A stretch of DNA of 64,000 nt, from assembly GCF_000550805.1 (NCBI RefSeq), contig NZ_CP004353.1, positions 2,480,001-2,544,000 on the forward strand, given 5' to 3'. Made by a program: the position numbers and the translations under genes. The DNA is from Corynebacterium vitaeruminis DSM 20294. GTDB taxonomy: Bacteria > Actinomycetota > Actinomycetes > Mycobacteriales > Mycobacteriaceae. A model generated the notes under the pieces. The model saw only the letters and a program-made list of their open reading frames with translations. It did no database searches and was not told the DNA's origin. Below are positions 8,649 to 18,300 of the stretch, in pieces. Numbering within the stretch: position 1 is the stretch's first letter; every line of letters starts with the position of its first letter.

Positions 8649-9902
8649 TTAGCTATCCTTCCTGCTTCGCTTGAGCAGGTCGGCCACGGACACCGCACCG
8701 CTGTGCTCGTCTCGGCGGCGCCGGCCATGGGAAGCTGCGACGTCCTCGGCCGCATCTTCTTTTTGATCCGCGGCAGGCTTCTCACTTGCAGGAGTCACGG
8801 GGCTTTCCTCGCCACTCCCTTCGGGTTCCGATAGTGGCTGAGCCTTCGGCTTGGTGGAACTTGCCTTCACGTCCTTTGCCGCGTCGTCATTGCTTGCGGG
8901 GGCGGATACCGACGGCGACGGCTGTTCCTTGGAAGGCTCCTCGCCTTCATTGGCTTCATTGCCTTCATTGTCGGCACTCAGCGAGGAATCGGTGTCCTTG
9001 TGGACGCCGCCTTGCACCCAGTCGAGCTTGGGCATAGAACCCGTATCGAATCGGGGCGCCGCCTTTTCCTGAGTGGAATCAGTTTGTTCTTCGGCTTCGT
9101 GGGTTCCTTCAAACTCCGGTTTAGCCTCAGGTTTGCGGCGCTTGCCGCCGATGTAGGGAGACTTGGATGCCGCCGTCGCCGCAAGCTGAGAGACGGAAAG
9201 CTTTCCTTCTTCTTTCTTCTCATCGCTTCGGTGCTCCGCATGCTTTTCTTCCACCGGCTCTTCACGCTGAGCTGTGGCTTTGGCTGGCTCGCGCACCTCG
9301 GAGGAGCGGCGCGGAGGCTCCGGGGCAACGACCTTGTCGATGATCGTGGTCTCGGAATCTAAGTCGACCTTGGGGATCACGGTCGTCTCCGCTTTGTCAG
9401 TAGCAGTCTCGATCTCCATGATCCGACGTGCCTGCGCCCGAAGCATTCCGGGTTCAGCCAAAGACTGACCGGTAAGGTACTCGAGCTGCGCGCGCAAATC
9501 TTCCAATTGGGAGCGGATAGCCTTGAGGGTTTCCTCTTCGTTCTCGCGGAGCTGCTTTTCAAGGTCCACCTTCAGCTGGGCCTTATCGGCCGCAAACCGC
9601 TGCTCTGCCTCATGCAAACGAGCCTCGCCGAGAGCCTTCTCAGACTCGAGCGCTGCTTGCGACCGAGACGCTTGGACGCGATAGCGGCTAACGAGGAACA
9701 GCCCAATGATGGCGGCCCAGAGAGCGGCCAGTAAGGCCAACTTGAGCACGCCGACGCTTCCCGTAAAAAGCATCACGATGCTTGCCAGTAGTGCCAGCAC
9801 CACCAAGGCGACGAGCAGGCGCTGTCCCTGCTCCGTTGCGGCATCCTCGCGCTGTGCGGCGTCCGATGCAGTCATGTCGTTCCCCTGATTCTCGGCACTC
9901 AT
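8649..9902 (-). CDS. Membrane-anchored coiled-coil protein (DUF6779-like)
   Basis: No known function. The 417-residue protein has two close membrane segments (about residues 27-66, LLVALVVLALLASIVML and LALLAALWAAIIGLFLV), then a charged coiled-coil region (residues about 75-145, rich in Glu/Lys/Ala/Leu), and a long low-complexity acidic Ser/Pro/Glu tail interrupted by SKSPYIGGKRRKP. This is the architecture of corynebacterial DUF6779 proteins. The ATG at 9900-9902 is preceded at 7 nt by TAGTTT, consistent with a leaderless transcript; a second ATG at 9873-9875 has AGGGGAA upstream and is a credible alternative. It is the first gene of the DUF6779-DUF2520-panC group. Confidence 0.72.
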   Translation of the reverse strand: MSAENQGNDMTASDAAQREDAATEQGQRLLVALVVLALLASIVMLFTGSVGVLKLALLAALWAAIIGLFLVSRYRVQASRSQAALESEKALGEARLHEAEQRFAADKAQLKVDLEKQLRENEEETLKAIRSQLEDLRAQLEYLTGQSLAEPGMLRAQARRIMEIETATDKAETTVIPKVDLDSETTIIDKVVAPEPPRRSSEVREPAKATAQREEPVEEKHAEHRSDEKKEEGKLSVSQLAATAASKSPYIGGKRRKPEAKPEFEGTHEAEEQTDSTQEKAAPRFDTGSMPKLDWVQGGVHKDTDSSLSADNEGNEANEGEEPSKEQPSPSVSAPASNDDAAKDVKASSTKPKAQPLSEPEGSGEESPVTPASEKPAADQKEDAAEDVAASHGRRRRDEHSGAVSVADLLKRSRKDS

Positions 9903-10043
9903 GGCTACCAAACTACCCCACACCCCCACTTCACGGGTGTTGACGCACGACGTCACCATCCAGAAACCCCTTCAAATTCCCCGATTTCACACGATCGCTG
10001 CCCCAGCTAACGCAAAGATAGCACACATGTTCTAAATTGTCTA

Positions 10044-10072
10044 TTGACACCAGTAATCATTCCCCATATTAT
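10044..10072 (+). promoter_or_regulatory. Consensus sigma-A promoter of the HNH gene
   Basis: TTGACA at 10044-10049 and TATTAT at 10067-10072 are separated by exactly 17 nt, close to the ideal housekeeping promoter. The predicted start, 7-8 nt downstream, falls on the ATG at 10080, so the mRNA would be leaderless. Confidence 0.85.
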
Positions 10073-10079
10073 CGAATGT

Positions 10080-11492
10080 ATGAACGAATGGGGTGGGGAT
10101 CTCAACGTAACGTCCGACGGCATTAAGGCAATGCTCAAGCAGGCGTGCGCCGCGTTTCAAGCAACGGTTGGCGCCCTCATTCCGCAGTTGTTCGCGGATG
10201 AGCTCACTCTCTCCGACCACGAGGAAATCTCCACGATCATCGGCGCGATCACCAGTACCGCCGACCGGCTTCAACTTGGTTACATAGAGGCGTTCGACAG
10301 GCGCATTGAGCCTGGGACCGGCGCTCAACTCAAGAAGGAGATCGCGGCCAACCTGCGCATTCCGGTTGGCAAGCTCCGCTACCTTACAAACGTCGCTAAT
10401 AACGCCAATCTCAATGGCACAACGGGACGTCCTCGCCTAGAACGCGCAGATGTTCTCTTCAACGACTCAGTCATTGGCTTGCCCGCGCTCAGCGCGATCA
10501 CTGAGACGCTGGCGAAGATCCCGGTTAGCGAGTACGAGGCACGAAAGGGCATCGAGGAAAAGCTCTGCCTCCTAGCAGAGGCTAGTGCGCCGGAAGGGCT
10601 TCGTACGGCAGGTATCAAGTTGCTGCAGGATCATGGTTTTGGTGCGGACGAGGAAGCCCGCCGCGAACAGGCCAGCTTCCGTATCGGGACGCAACGCCCC
10701 GACCTCATGACTCCGGTGCGAGGCCTACTTGAGCCACGTGCGGCGGCGCTTCTCAATCGGGTTTTCCACGACTATGCGGGGCCGGGTGATCTGCTGGAAG
10801 AGAAGGCTGACGATGATCGCTCGCCTGATCACCGGCGCCACGATGCTCTCGAAGCCGCCCTTCGCAGCGCGGTCGATCATGAACTGAAACCAAGCCGGCC
10901 GGGCTGCGCGGCAGTGGTCGCAACACTTACTCTGCAGGAACTATGCGAGTTCAACGGAGTCGCGGTTACGGATGTCGGAACAACCCTGCCGCTGGACGAG
11001 CTGCTCAAGATGGGGGCCGAAAAGCACTGGTACCTGGCCATCTTGGATCACAAGAACGGAAATCTCCTCCATCTGTCTCGCACCAAGCGCACCGCTGACC
11101 TCCACATGTACCTCGGTCTGCTCGCATCGCAAGGAGGGGATCAGACCCCGGGTTCCGGGTTGCCAGCGGCGGCGTGCGAAGTCCACCACGTCGAAGCATG
11201 GGCCGACGGTGGCCTCACCACCCCGGATAACCTCGTCTTCTTGAATCCACGCACCCACCGCCAAGTGGACGAAAACCGGATAGACAGAAGCTGTTACTGG
11301 ACAGTGCAAACGGGTGACCGCACAGTCGCGGTGCGAAGACCATGGGGCCAAGATCCGTCGCGATCGGCCTGCTCCAACATCCATCCGGCGCTGTGGTTGG
11401 TACCGGGGATCAGGCTAAAACACGGAGTCAGACCCCCACCCCTCAAGCCAAGCGTCCTTAGCCCTCCAAAGTTGAAGGGGGTCAGTGGCTAA
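10080..11492 (+). CDS. DUF222 / HNH endonuclease domain protein (13E12-repeat family)
   Basis: Presumed DNA nuclease of the 13E12/DUF222-HNH family, which occurs in several scattered copies in actinobacterial genomes. The 470-residue protein has the helical DUF222 region (about residues 20-330) and a C-terminal HNH segment EVHHVEAWADGGLTTPDN followed by LVFLNPRTHRQ. The HH pair, the Gly-Gly-x-Thr and the last His are present, but the usual Cys before the final His (LCPRHH in relatives) is replaced by Asn, and a 30-residue variable tail follows. The frame extends upstream to 10044, but the promoter fixes the start at ATG 10080. It lies antisense between DUF3180 and DUF6779, genes that I recall as neighbours in relatives, so it looks inserted. 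Confidence 0.87.
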   Translation: MNEWGGDLNVTSDGIKAMLKQACAAFQATVGALIPQLFADELTLSDHEEISTIIGAITSTADRLQLGYIEAFDRRIEPGTGAQLKKEIAANLRIPVGKLRYLTNVANNANLNGTTGRPRLERADVLFNDSVIGLPALSAITETLAKIPVSEYEARKGIEEKLCLLAEASAPEGLRTAGIKLLQDHGFGADEEARREQASFRIGTQRPDLMTPVRGLLEPRAAALLNRVFHDYAGPGDLLEEKADDDRSPDHRRHDALEAALRSAVDHELKPSRPGCAAVVATLTLQELCEFNGVAVTDVGTTLPLDELLKMGAEKHWYLAILDHKNGNLLHLSRTKRTADLHMYLGLLASQGGDQTPGSGLPAAACEVHHVEAWADGGLTTPDNLVFLNPRTHRQVDENRIDRSCYWTVQTGDRTVAVRRPWGQDPSRSACSNIHPALWLVPGIRLKHGVRPPPLKPSVLSPPKLKGVSG

Positions 11493-11557
11493 TGCGAGAG
11501 CAACCAGAACACCTGCTCAGGTGTCTACTTGGTATGCCCAAGAAGGGGCTGCAGGTC

Positions 11558-12031
11558 CTAAGCAGGCTCGCCGTCGGTAGGCGGTGGCACCGAGCAATTT
11601 CGCTCCAGCCACACGCCAGCCGCGGACATCGCCATCCCTCCCAGCGCGGCCGCGATGACTACCGGCGCTTCCTCGGCAGCGGCACTGAGCTGTCGGATCT
11701 GGGAGACAACGTAGACCGCCATGCCCAGGTACACGCCCCCGAAGATAGAGCCCGTCCAACCCGAGGCCTTCCCGATCACCATGAACAGGGCTGCAGAAAG
11801 TGGGTTCAGTTGGCTGCGATCCATGCCGATCCGATTCTCATCGATCCGGTCCTTCACCCGGTAGGCGAGGATCACGCACAACACTGCCATTGCCCACAGT
11901 GTTATCGCGACAGTGACGGGTACGGGCCCCAAGAGCCCATAGAAGCGAGACACCACGATGAAGCTGGCTGCTGCACAGAATCCTCCCGTGGCAACGAGCG
12001 AGGCGATGGTGGTTGGCTGCATGGGTTGCAT
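11558..12031 (-). CDS. DUF3180 family membrane protein
   Basis: Function unknown. The 157-residue protein has four predicted membrane helices: about residues 8-27, 36-58, 83-108 and 122-140. This fits DUF3180, a family that sits directly after folK in many actinobacteria. The ATG at 12029-12031 lies 7 nt past the folK stop with GGAG upstream, so it is the last gene of the folE-folP-folB-folK transcription unit. A second ATG three codons in is possible. No catalytic motif is visible. Confidence 0.8.
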   Translation of the reverse strand: MQPMQPTTIASLVATGGFCAAASFIVVSRFYGLLGPVPVTVAITLWAMAVLCVILAYRVKDRIDENRIGMDRSQLNPLSAALFMVIGKASGWTGSIFGGVYLGMAVYVVSQIRQLSAAAEEAPVVIAAALGGMAMSAAGVWLERNCSVPPPTDGEPA

Positions 12032-12037
12032 AAGCGG

Positions 12038-12529
12038 CTACTCCGAATCAGTGGGGACAACCCCGTCGACCTCTGTCTGCGGAAGCCCAGCGACAAGCTC
12101 CGCAACGGGCGTCTCCCGGAGCCTCGCCTGAGGATCGGCGTCCAACCACGGCACCAGCACGAACGCACGAGCATGGGCCCACGGGTGAGGCAGGGTCAGT
12201 TCTGGGGAATCAGATACCACCTGCTCCCCGTCCACCCATGCGCAGACGATATCTACGTCGAGGGTTCGCGGGCCCCAGTGACGAAGGCGCTTCCGTTCGG
12301 CCTTCTCTTCAAGCTTCTGGCAGCGACGAAGCAATTCCATCGGGGTCAGGTCCACCTCGACGATGAGGATCGCGTTAAGGAACTCGTCCTGGTCCTCAAC
12401 ACCCCACGGCGGCGTCGAAAAGATCCTAGAGCTGGCCACCAGCTCGTTCCTGAACTCCTCGAAGACGCTGAGGATCAACCCGTAGCGGTCGTTCATGTTC
12501 GACCCCACGGACAGAACTGCCCGAAGCAC
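12038..12529 (-). CDS. folK: 2-amino-4-hydroxy-6-hydroxymethyldihydropteridine pyrophosphokinase (HPPK)
   Basis: Transfers pyrophosphate from ATP to 6-hydroxymethyl-7,8-dihydropterin, the step before dihydropteroate synthesis. The 163-residue protein keeps the HPPK pattern: SVGSNMNDRYGLI at the N terminus, STPPWGVEDQDEFLNA, and the catalytic/metal segment WGPRTLDVDIV with the Asp pair at about residues 90-97, plus LPHPWAHARAFVLVPW. It starts at GTG 12527-12529, 3 nt beyond the folB stop codon, so translation is coupled. Confidence 0.94.
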   Translation of the reverse strand: MLRAVLSVGSNMNDRYGLILSVFEEFRNELVASSRIFSTPPWGVEDQDEFLNAILIVEVDLTPMELLRRCQKLEEKAERKRLRHWGPRTLDVDIVCAWVDGEQVVSDSPELTLPHPWAHARAFVLVPWLDADPQARLRETPVAELVAGLPQTEVDGVVPTDSE

Positions 12530-12532
12530 GAT

Positions 12533-12904
12533 CTACACCCTTCCTCGCGAGCGGCGCGCCACCACGGCGACGTCTGCAAAGTCCAGCGGAATCGGCGCGC
12601 TTGGCTTGTGAACGGTGACTTCCACCGCAAAGAGCTGGCCAAAGCTCTCCATCACTCGATCCGCTATCGTCGCCGAAACCTTTTCAATCAGATCATACGG
12701 TTCTCCCGTGATTACGTCATGGGCAATCTGCGCGAGCTCTGCGTAGTTGATGGTGTCGGCGAGATCGTCGCTCTTGGCGGCGGCAGAAAAGTCCAGCCAG
12801 CAGACCATGTCCACGACGAAGTCCTGACCCTCACGCTTTTCGAAGTCGAAGACGCCGTGGTAGCCGCGCGCTTTGAGGCCTGTGAGTTCGATGCGATCTG
12901 CCAT
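12533..12904 (-). CDS. folB: Dihydroneopterin aldolase
   Basis: Splits 7,8-dihydroneopterin to 6-hydroxymethyl-7,8-dihydropterin and glycolaldehyde. The 123-residue protein has the family's length and motifs: GLKARGYHGVFDFEKREGQDF (conserved Tyr and Glu), INYAELAQIAHDVITGEPYDLIEKVSATIA with the catalytic Glu-Lys region, and VHKPSAPIPLDFADVAV with the active-site Lys. The ATG at 12902-12904 follows a GGGAAG-type site and lies 5 nt from the folP stop. Longer upstream frames only read folP in another frame. Confidence 0.93.
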   Translation of the reverse strand: MADRIELTGLKARGYHGVFDFEKREGQDFVVDMVCWLDFSAAAKSDDLADTINYAELAQIAHDVITGEPYDLIEKVSATIADRVMESFGQLFAVEVTVHKPSAPIPLDFADVAVVARRSRGRV

Positions 12905-12909
12905 GCTGA

Positions 12910-13785
12910 TTATCTTCCCATCTTCCAGCGGGCCGCGACGTCCACGGCATCGCGCGACACGGCCACGTCGTGGACGCGCACGCACCAGGCGCCCTCCGAG
13001 GCGGCGATGGCAGTCACAGCCGCGGTTGCTGGGTCGGCATTTGCGGCGATGTCCTTGGCGTCGACAAGCGAAGAAGCAAAACCGCGCTCAGGGCGCAACG
13101 CGGCGAGGAAGCGCTTGCGGGAGGCACCCACGAGAACGGGGAACTCACCCGCGATGAACTCGGGGAGTGCCTTGAGGAGGGCCCAGTTGTCCTGCGCTGA
13201 CTTGGCAAAGCCGAGGCCGGGATCGAGCGTGATGGCGGATTCCTTCACCCCTGCGGCCAGGGCCTTCTCGACGAGGCGATTGAGCGTTGCGCGCACGTCG
13301 GCCACCACGTCGCCGCCGTGGTCGGCCTGCCCCGCGGCGTCGCCAAAACGCACGGTCTTCCAGTGCATGAGGCAGACCGGCACCTTCGCATCCGCCATGA
13401 CAGCGAACATCTCGGGATCCGCGAGCCCACCGGAAACGTCGTTGATGAGATCGACGCCAGCCTCCGCTGCCGCGGCCGCGACAGACGCGCGCATGGTGTC
13501 CACAGAGGTGCGGATTCCCTCAGCGTGCAGCGCTTCGATCACCGGAACCACGCGTTGCTTTTCGACGCCCGCCTCCACCCGGCTCGCCCCAGGACGGGTG
13601 GATTCGCCGCCGACGTCGATGATGTCCGCGCCCTCGGCCACGAGCTGCTTCGCGTGCGCGACCGCCTTGGCGGGGTCAAGGTACCGGCCCCCGTCCGAGA
13701 ACGAATCTTCGGTGACGTTGACGATGCCCATCACGAGGCAGCGATCGGGCAGGGTCGTTTCAATTCCAAGGACGGGATCACGCAT
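12910..13785 (-). CDS. folP: Dihydropteroate synthase
   Basis: Condenses dihydropterin pyrophosphate with p-aminobenzoate; this is the sulfonamide target. The 291-residue protein has VMGIVNVTEDSFSDGG near residues 19-33, DIIDVGGESTRPGA at about 54-68, DPGLGFAKS in the middle and GASRKRFLA near residue 213, all standard pterin- or phosphate-binding motifs. It lies 25 nt after folE in the operon. Two copies of the dispersed 11-bp word (13059 and 13557) sit inside this gene in opposite orientations. Confidence 0.95.
   Translation of the reverse strand: MRDPVLGIETTLPDRCLVMGIVNVTEDSFSDGGRYLDPAKAVAHAKQLVAEGADIIDVGGESTRPGASRVEAGVEKQRVVPVIEALHAEGIRTSVDTMRASVAAAAAEAGVDLINDVSGGLADPEMFAVMADAKVPVCLMHWKTVRFGDAAGQADHGGDVVADVRATLNRLVEKALAAGVKESAITLDPGLGFAKSAQDNWALLKALPEFIAGEFPVLVGASRKRFLAALRPERGFASSLVDAKDIAANADPATAAVTAIAASEGAWCVRVHDVAVSRDAVDVAARWKMGR
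13059..13069 (-). repeat. Dispersed word GCTTDTCGACG
   Basis: Inside folP, in frame as S-L-V-D-A-K; the extended match GCTTGTCGACGCCAAGG is shared with copies at 38863 and 62802. Confidence 0.8.
13557..13567 (+). repeat. Dispersed word GCTTDTCGACG
   Basis: Second copy in folP, opposite orientation (GCTTTTCGACG), in frame as V-E-K-Q on the coding strand. Confidence 0.75.
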
Positions 13786-13810
13786 AGAAGGTCATGTTAC
13801 TAGCCGAGGT

Positions 13811-14386
13811 CTAGCTGCGAATCAGCGCGAGCGCCTCTGCGCGGCTGGCGGCGTTGCGCTGGAAACCGCCTCGGACCGCGGAGGTGGTCGTCGTGGCGCC
13901 CGGCTTGCGGATGCCGCGCATGGCCATGCACAGGTGCTCGCACTCGATGACCACGATGACGGACTGTGCCTGGAGCTTCTCCACCAGCGCATCGGCCACC
14001 TGCGAGGTGAGGCGCTCCTGGACCTGCGGGCGCTTGGCGTACAGGTCCACCAGCCGCGCGAGCTTGCTCAGCCCGGTCACCTTGCCGGAGTCGCCGGGGA
14101 TGTACCCGATGTGCGCCTTGCCAAAGAATGGGACCAGGTGATGCTCGCAGGTGGAGTAGATCGGGATGTCGCGCACGAGGACGAGCTCACGATGTTCCTC
14201 GTTGAACACCTTGCTGAGCACCTCCTTCGGGTCGGTGCGCAGGCCAGCGAAGCACTCCTCGTAGGCGCGGGCCACGCGGGCGGGGGTCTCGATGAGCCCC
14301 TCGCGGTCCGGATCCTCGCCGACGGCGATGAGCAGTTCACGAACAGCAGCTTCAGCACGCTCGCGGTCAAAGGTTCCGGTGGCCAT
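13811..14386 (-). CDS. folE: GTP cyclohydrolase I
   Basis: Converts GTP to dihydroneopterin triphosphate, the first step of folate synthesis. The 191-residue protein has the zinc and catalytic residues in [20 protein letters not shown] (Cys and His ligands) and [13 protein letters not shown] (second Cys), with [20 protein letters not shown] between. The start ATG overlaps the ftsH stop codon by one base (TAATG at 14384-14388), so the two genes are translationally coupled. Confidence 0.97.
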   Translation of the reverse strand: MATGTFDRERAEAAVRELLIAVGEDPDREGLIETPARVARAYEECFAGLRTDPKEVLSKVFNEEHRELVLVRDIPIYSTCEHHLVPFFGKAHIGYIPGDSGKVTGLSKLARLVDLYAKRPQVQERLTSQVADALVEKLQAQSVIVVIECEHLCMAMRGIRKPGATTTTSAVRGGFQRNAASRAEALALIRS

Positions 14387-16899
14387 TAATGTTCTTCTTT
14401 CTCGTCATCAATCTTGGGGATCACCTGGGTCTCGTCGTTTTCCCGGGCGTGGGGGGCGCGGTGGCGCCCGCCCTCGTCCCCGTCTTCCTGCCCATCCTGC
14501 TCACCCTGCTGGGAGGGCTCGTCGTTCCAGGCGTGCTCGGTGCGCTCGTTCTCCGGAAGCCGGAAGCCGATCTCCTCCACGGGTGCGGCGGGTTGAGCGG
14601 GCGCGGCGGGAGCCTCCGGAGCCTCTTCGCCATACGCCTTCAGCCCTGGGTGCGGCTTGGCGGCGTAGGGGTTCTTCTCCGTCTGCCCCTCGGTCGGCGC
14701 TGGCGGCCACCCCGGCGCGGTCCAGCCTGCGGGCGGCGGGGTCCCGCCGTAGCGACGCTGGGGATCCGGCTGTTCGGGCAGGACAGTATCGGCAGGCATC
14801 TCCGGCTGCGCCATGGAGCCCAGCCCCTTCTCCTCCTCGGTGGCTGGCCCCTGGACGGGAGCGACCGGGGACAACCCCTGGTTGCGGGCGGCGAGCTCGG
14901 CCTCGCGCTTGGCGCGGGCGGCCTTGGATGCCTCGAGGAGGCTAAACGGCTTCGGCGGCTCCTCGCCACGCTCGAGCGCGAGCTCCGTCGGGGTCTTGAC
15001 CGGCTCGCGACCAACCTGACGCGGGAAGCGAAGGTCCTCGTTCGGGAAGACGTCGCCGACCTCGCGCGGGGTAATCCCGTCGAAAAGGGCCTCGAGATCG
15101 GGGCGGCGCAGGGTCTCCTTCTCCAGAAGCTTCTCGGCAAGCTTATCCAAGTAGTCGCGGTGCTCCGCGAGGATGTTGTAGGCCTCCTCGTGCGCCTTGT
15201 CCATCAGGTACTTCATTTCCTGATCGATCTGCGCGGCGGTCGCCGGGGAGTACTCAAGGGTGCCCTGGCTGCCTCGGCCGGAGAACGGGTCGCCCTGCTC
15301 GTCGCCGTACTTGACCAGGCCGAGCGACGGGCTCATGCCGTACTCGGTGAGCATGGACTTGGCGATCTTCGTGGCCATTTCGATGTCGGCGGACGCGCCG
15401 GTGGTGGGCTCGCCGAACACGAGCTCCTCGGCGGCACGGCCGCCCATGGCGAACACGAGGCGAGCGTAGAGCTCGTCGCGGTTGTACATGCCCTTGTCAT
15501 CCTCGGACGCGGTCATGGCGTGGCCGCCGGTGCGGCCGCGGGCCAGGATGGTCACCTTGTACACGCGCTCGATGTTCTTCAGCGCCCACGCGGCGAGGGT
15601 GTGGCCACCCTCGTGGTAGGCGGTGACCTTCTTCTCCTTCTCGGAGATGACCTTGCTGGAGCGGCGCGGTCCGCCGATCACGCGGTCGGTGGCCTCCTCG
15701 AGGGAGTCGGCGGTGATCACGTTGCCGCCGATGCGGGCGGTGAGGAGGGCGGCCTCGTTGAGGACGTTGGCGAGGTCGGCACCCGACATGCCAGCGGTGC
15801 GGCGGGCCAGCGCCTTGAGGTCGGCGTCCTTAGCCAGCGGCTTGCCCTTGGCGTGGACCTCGAGGATCTGCTCGCGGCCCTTGAGGTCGGGGTTGCCCAC
15901 CGGGATCTGGCGGTCGAAGCGGCCCGGGCGCAGGAGCGCCGGGTCGAGGATGTCGGGACGGTTGGTGGCCGCCATGAGGATGACGCCCTCGCGGTCGCCG
16001 AAGCCGTCCATCTCCACGAGCAGCTGGTTGAGCGTCTGCTCGCGCTCGTCGTGGCCGCCGCCCATGCCGGAGCCGCGCTGGCGGCCCACGGCGTCGATCT
16101 CGTCGACGAAGATGATGCATGGGCTGTGCTCGCGGGCTTGCTTGAACAGGTCGCGCACACGAGAGGCACCGACGCCGACGAACATCTCCACGAAGTCGGA
16201 GCCGGAGATCGAGTAGAAGGGCACCCCGGCCTCGCCGGCCACGGCGCGGGCGAGCAGGGTCTTACCGGTGCCGGGCGGGCCGTAGAGCAGCACGCCGCGC
16301 GGGATCTTCGCGCCCAGCTCCTCGTAACGAGACGGATCCTGCAGGAAGTCCTTGATCTCCTGGAGCTCGTCCACCGCCTCGTCGGCGCCCGCGACGTCGG
16401 CGAACGTGTTGGTGGGCATGTCCTTGTTGAGCTCCTTGGCGCGAGAACCGCCGAAGCCGAACATGCCCATGCCGCCGCCCTGCATGCGGGAGAACACGAA
16501 CATGAACACACCGAAGATGATGAGCATCGGCAGGATGTAGCTGAGCATGGACATGATGAAGCTGTCCTGCGTCACCTTGGTGGTGTACTTGTCCGTCTGC
16601 GAGCTCTGGACCTTGGAGAAGATGTCATCCGCCGAGCGGGCGGGGTACTTCGCCATGATCTCGGTGATGTTGTCCTGACCGTCCTCGCTGATGCCGCTCT
16701 TCAGCTTCAGGCGCAGGCGCTGCTCGCGGTCGTCGATCTGGGCTTCGGAGACGTTGTTCTGCTCGAGCTGAGTAATGGCGACGCTGGTGTCTACTTCCTG
16801 GTACCCACGCGCGTCATTGCCAAAGAGCGTCAACAGATACAGCGCGATCAGCACGATCGCTGCGGCCGCGCCGATCCGGAGTGTTTTCTTGTTCTTCAT
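14386..16899 (-). CDS. ftsH: ATP-dependent zinc metalloprotease FtsH
   Basis: Membrane-bound AAA+ protease that degrades damaged or short-lived membrane and cytosolic proteins. The 837-residue protein has two membrane helices (about residues 9-27 and 117-136), Walker A GPPGTGKT at 207-214, Walker [11 protein letters not shown] near 261-270, the SRH region around [20 protein letters not shown], and the zinc protease motif HEGGH at 429-433. Beyond about residue 640 comes a roughly 200-residue Pro/Glu/Ala-rich tail without recognisable domain, common in actinobacterial FtsH. It leads the ftsH-folE-folP-folB-folK-DUF3180 unit. ATG at 16897-16899. Confidence 0.97.
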   Translation of the reverse strand: MKNKKTLRIGAAAAIVLIALYLLTLFGNDARGYQEVDTSVAITQLEQNNVSEAQIDDREQRLRLKLKSGISEDGQDNITEIMAKYPARSADDIFSKVQSSQTDKYTTKVTQDSFIMSMLSYILPMLIIFGVFMFVFSRMQGGGMGMFGFGGSRAKELNKDMPTNTFADVAGADEAVDELQEIKDFLQDPSRYEELGAKIPRGVLLYGPPGTGKTLLARAVAGEAGVPFYSISGSDFVEMFVGVGASRVRDLFKQAREHSPCIIFVDEIDAVGRQRGSGMGGGHDEREQTLNQLLVEMDGFGDREGVILMAATNRPDILDPALLRPGRFDRQIPVGNPDLKGREQILEVHAKGKPLAKDADLKALARRTAGMSGADLANVLNEAALLTARIGGNVITADSLEEATDRVIGGPRRSSKVISEKEKKVTAYHEGGHTLAAWALKNIERVYKVTILARGRTGGHAMTASEDDKGMYNRDELYARLVFAMGGRAAEELVFGEPTTGASADIEMATKIAKSMLTEYGMSPSLGLVKYGDEQGDPFSGRGSQGTLEYSPATAAQIDQEMKYLMDKAHEEAYNILAEHRDYLDKLAEKLLEKETLRRPDLEALFDGITPREVGDVFPNEDLRFPRQVGREPVKTPTELALERGEEPPKPFSLLEASKAARAKREAELAARNQGLSPVAPVQGPATEEEKGLGSMAQPEMPADTVLPEQPDPQRRYGGTPPPAGWTAPGWPPAPTEGQTEKNPYAAKPHPGLKAYGEEAPEAPAAPAQPAAPVEEIGFRLPENERTEHAWNDEPSQQGEQDGQEDGDEGGRHRAPHARENDETQVIPKIDDEKEEH

Positions 16900-17247
16900 T
16901 CAGCCTTCAACTGCCGCAGGAAGCCTGCAGCCCTTTCTCGTGTAACGCTTGAAGCAATCCTCAAACAATACCCTAACGCCCGCCTGAGGCTTTTCGTTCC
17001 CCAGGCGGGCAGTAGAAGAAGGAGTCCCCGAACCCAACCCTCGTCCGCTTCTCGGCCGAAACGCAGCTTCGATATCTCGGTTGTGAAATGTGAGCAATGC
17101 TGCTTACACGTGTACCCAGTTCGGCGCCTGCACTTTGTGTGTTACTCCGTGCGCGATGGAGCTGATCAATGGGTGGTACGCTTCGCCCGCGTTCCATGGG
17201 CTAGATATCCGCCAGATGCGCCGTCGATAAACGAACTACCGACTCTC
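16900..17247. other. Intergenic region upstream of ftsH
   Basis: This 348-bp stretch separates the dac-tilS-hpt-DIP1984 unit from ftsH. A 9-bp inverted repeat (GCCCGCCTG at 16978-16986, CAGGCGGGC at 17002-17010) could terminate the upstream unit on the minus strand, although no strong T tract follows. The ftsH promoter must lie here; no clear regulator site was seen. Confidence 0.5.
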
Positions 17248-17703
17248 CTATTGCAGCTCTGTCATCCAGTTGAGCTGCTGGATGCGCGTATCGAGCAGGC
17301 GATACTCCTTCGACGCCTGATCCGCCTTCGTGCGCAGCTCAGCCACGTTGAGCGCGGAGACGTAGCGGATCTCGTTGCGGCTGAAGCGGTCCTGGCGGGT
17401 GGAGGAGGTGTCCGCCATCTGCGTGTAGAAACGCCGCTTGAGCAGGGCCGAATCGCGCTGGGCGATGGCATCGGTGAGCGTGCGGGTCTCGTCGAAGGCG
17501 GTGTTGAGGTTGGTGGCGTTGATGCGGCGAATGAGCTGTTCGATCGTGCCGAACAGGGCCTCCGCCTCCTCGAGCAGCGCCTGCGGGTCCTCCTCCGGGG
17601 TGTCCCCCTCCTGCACGCGCGCGACGGCCCCCAGCCGCTCGGTGAGCTTCTTCAGCCGGTTCTGGGCCTCGGCGCGCTCGGCGAGCGCCTCTGCGAGCAG
17701 CAT
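17248..17703 (-). CDS. DIP1984 family protein
   Basis: No established function. The 151-residue protein is largely helical and charged (AEALAERAEAQNRLKKLTER at the N terminus, then a Glu-rich linker, then LIRRINATNLNTAFDETRTL and DRFSRNEIRYVSALNVAELR). These are landmarks of the family named after C. diphtheriae DIP1984, related to septicolysin-like proteins. Start ATG at 17701-17703 is preceded by GGGAGG and lies 10 nt after the hpt stop, so it is cotranscribed with hpt and tilS. Confidence 0.8.
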   Translation of the reverse strand: MLLAEALAERAEAQNRLKKLTERLGAVARVQEGDTPEEDPQALLEEAEALFGTIEQLIRRINATNLNTAFDETRTLTDAIAQRDSALLKRRFYTQMADTSSTRQDRFSRNEIRYVSALNVAELRTKADQASKEYRLLDTRIQQLNWMTELQ

Positions 17704-17712
17704 CAATCCTCC

Positions 17713-18300
17713 CTAGTTGTCCCCGTAGACCTGCGGGTTGAGCGTGCCCACGTACGGCAGGTCGCGGTAGCGCTCGGCGTAGTCGAGGCCATAGCCGATG
17801 ACGAACTCGTTGGGGATGTCGAAGCCCACGTCGAGCAGGTCCACCTTCGCGGTGACGGCCTCCGGCTTGCGCAGCAGGGTGACCACCTCGAGCGAGCGCG
17901 GGCCGCGGTTCTTCAGGTTGCGGATCAGCCAGCTGAGCGTGAGGCCCGAGTCGATGATGTCCTCGACGATGAGCACGTCCTGGCCCGCGATGTCGCGATC
18001 CAGATCCTTGAGGATGCGCACCACGCCGGAGGAGGAGGTGGAGTTGCCGTAGGAGCTCACGGCCATGAACTCGAGCTGCGCCGGGATGCTCAGCTTGCGC
18101 GCGAAGTCGGTGATGAAGAAGACGGCACCCTTGAGCACGCACACCAGGACGAGGTCGCCCTCGGTGTCCCTGTACTTCTCGGAGACCATGTCCGCGAGCT
18201 CCTGAATGCGGGCGTGCAGTACCTCCTCGGAGATGAGGATGGATTCGACGTCATTGCCGTAGCGGTTTGCCGGGACATTGAAGTCTTTGGTGTCGTGCAT
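17713..18300 (-). CDS. hpt: Hypoxanthine phosphoribosyltransferase
   Basis: Purine salvage: makes IMP (or GMP) from hypoxanthine (or guanine) and PRPP. The 195-residue protein has [19 protein letters not shown], the PRPP-binding loop [17 protein letters not shown] with the acidic pair, and the C-terminal [20 protein letters not shown]. The start ATG at 18298-18300 overlaps the tilS stop (TAATG), so the shorter N terminus [15 protein letters not shown] is preferred over an upstream in-frame start. tilS-hpt adjacency is conserved in many bacteria. Confidence 0.96.
   Translation of the reverse strand: MHDTKDFNVPANRYGNDVESILISEEVLHARIQELADMVSEKYRDTEGDLVLVCVLKGAVFFITDFARKLSIPAQLEFMAVSSYGNSTSSSGVVRILKDLDRDIAGQDVLIVEDIIDSGLTLSWLIRNLKNRGPRSLEVVTLLRKPEAVTAKVDLLDVGFDIPNEFVIGYGLDYAERYRDLPYVGTLNPQVYGDN

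Noticed and set aside
12533..12985. A longer FolB starting at 12985
   Set aside because: The extra N-terminal residues are Arg-rich and overlap folP out of frame; the ATG at 12904 gives the normal length.
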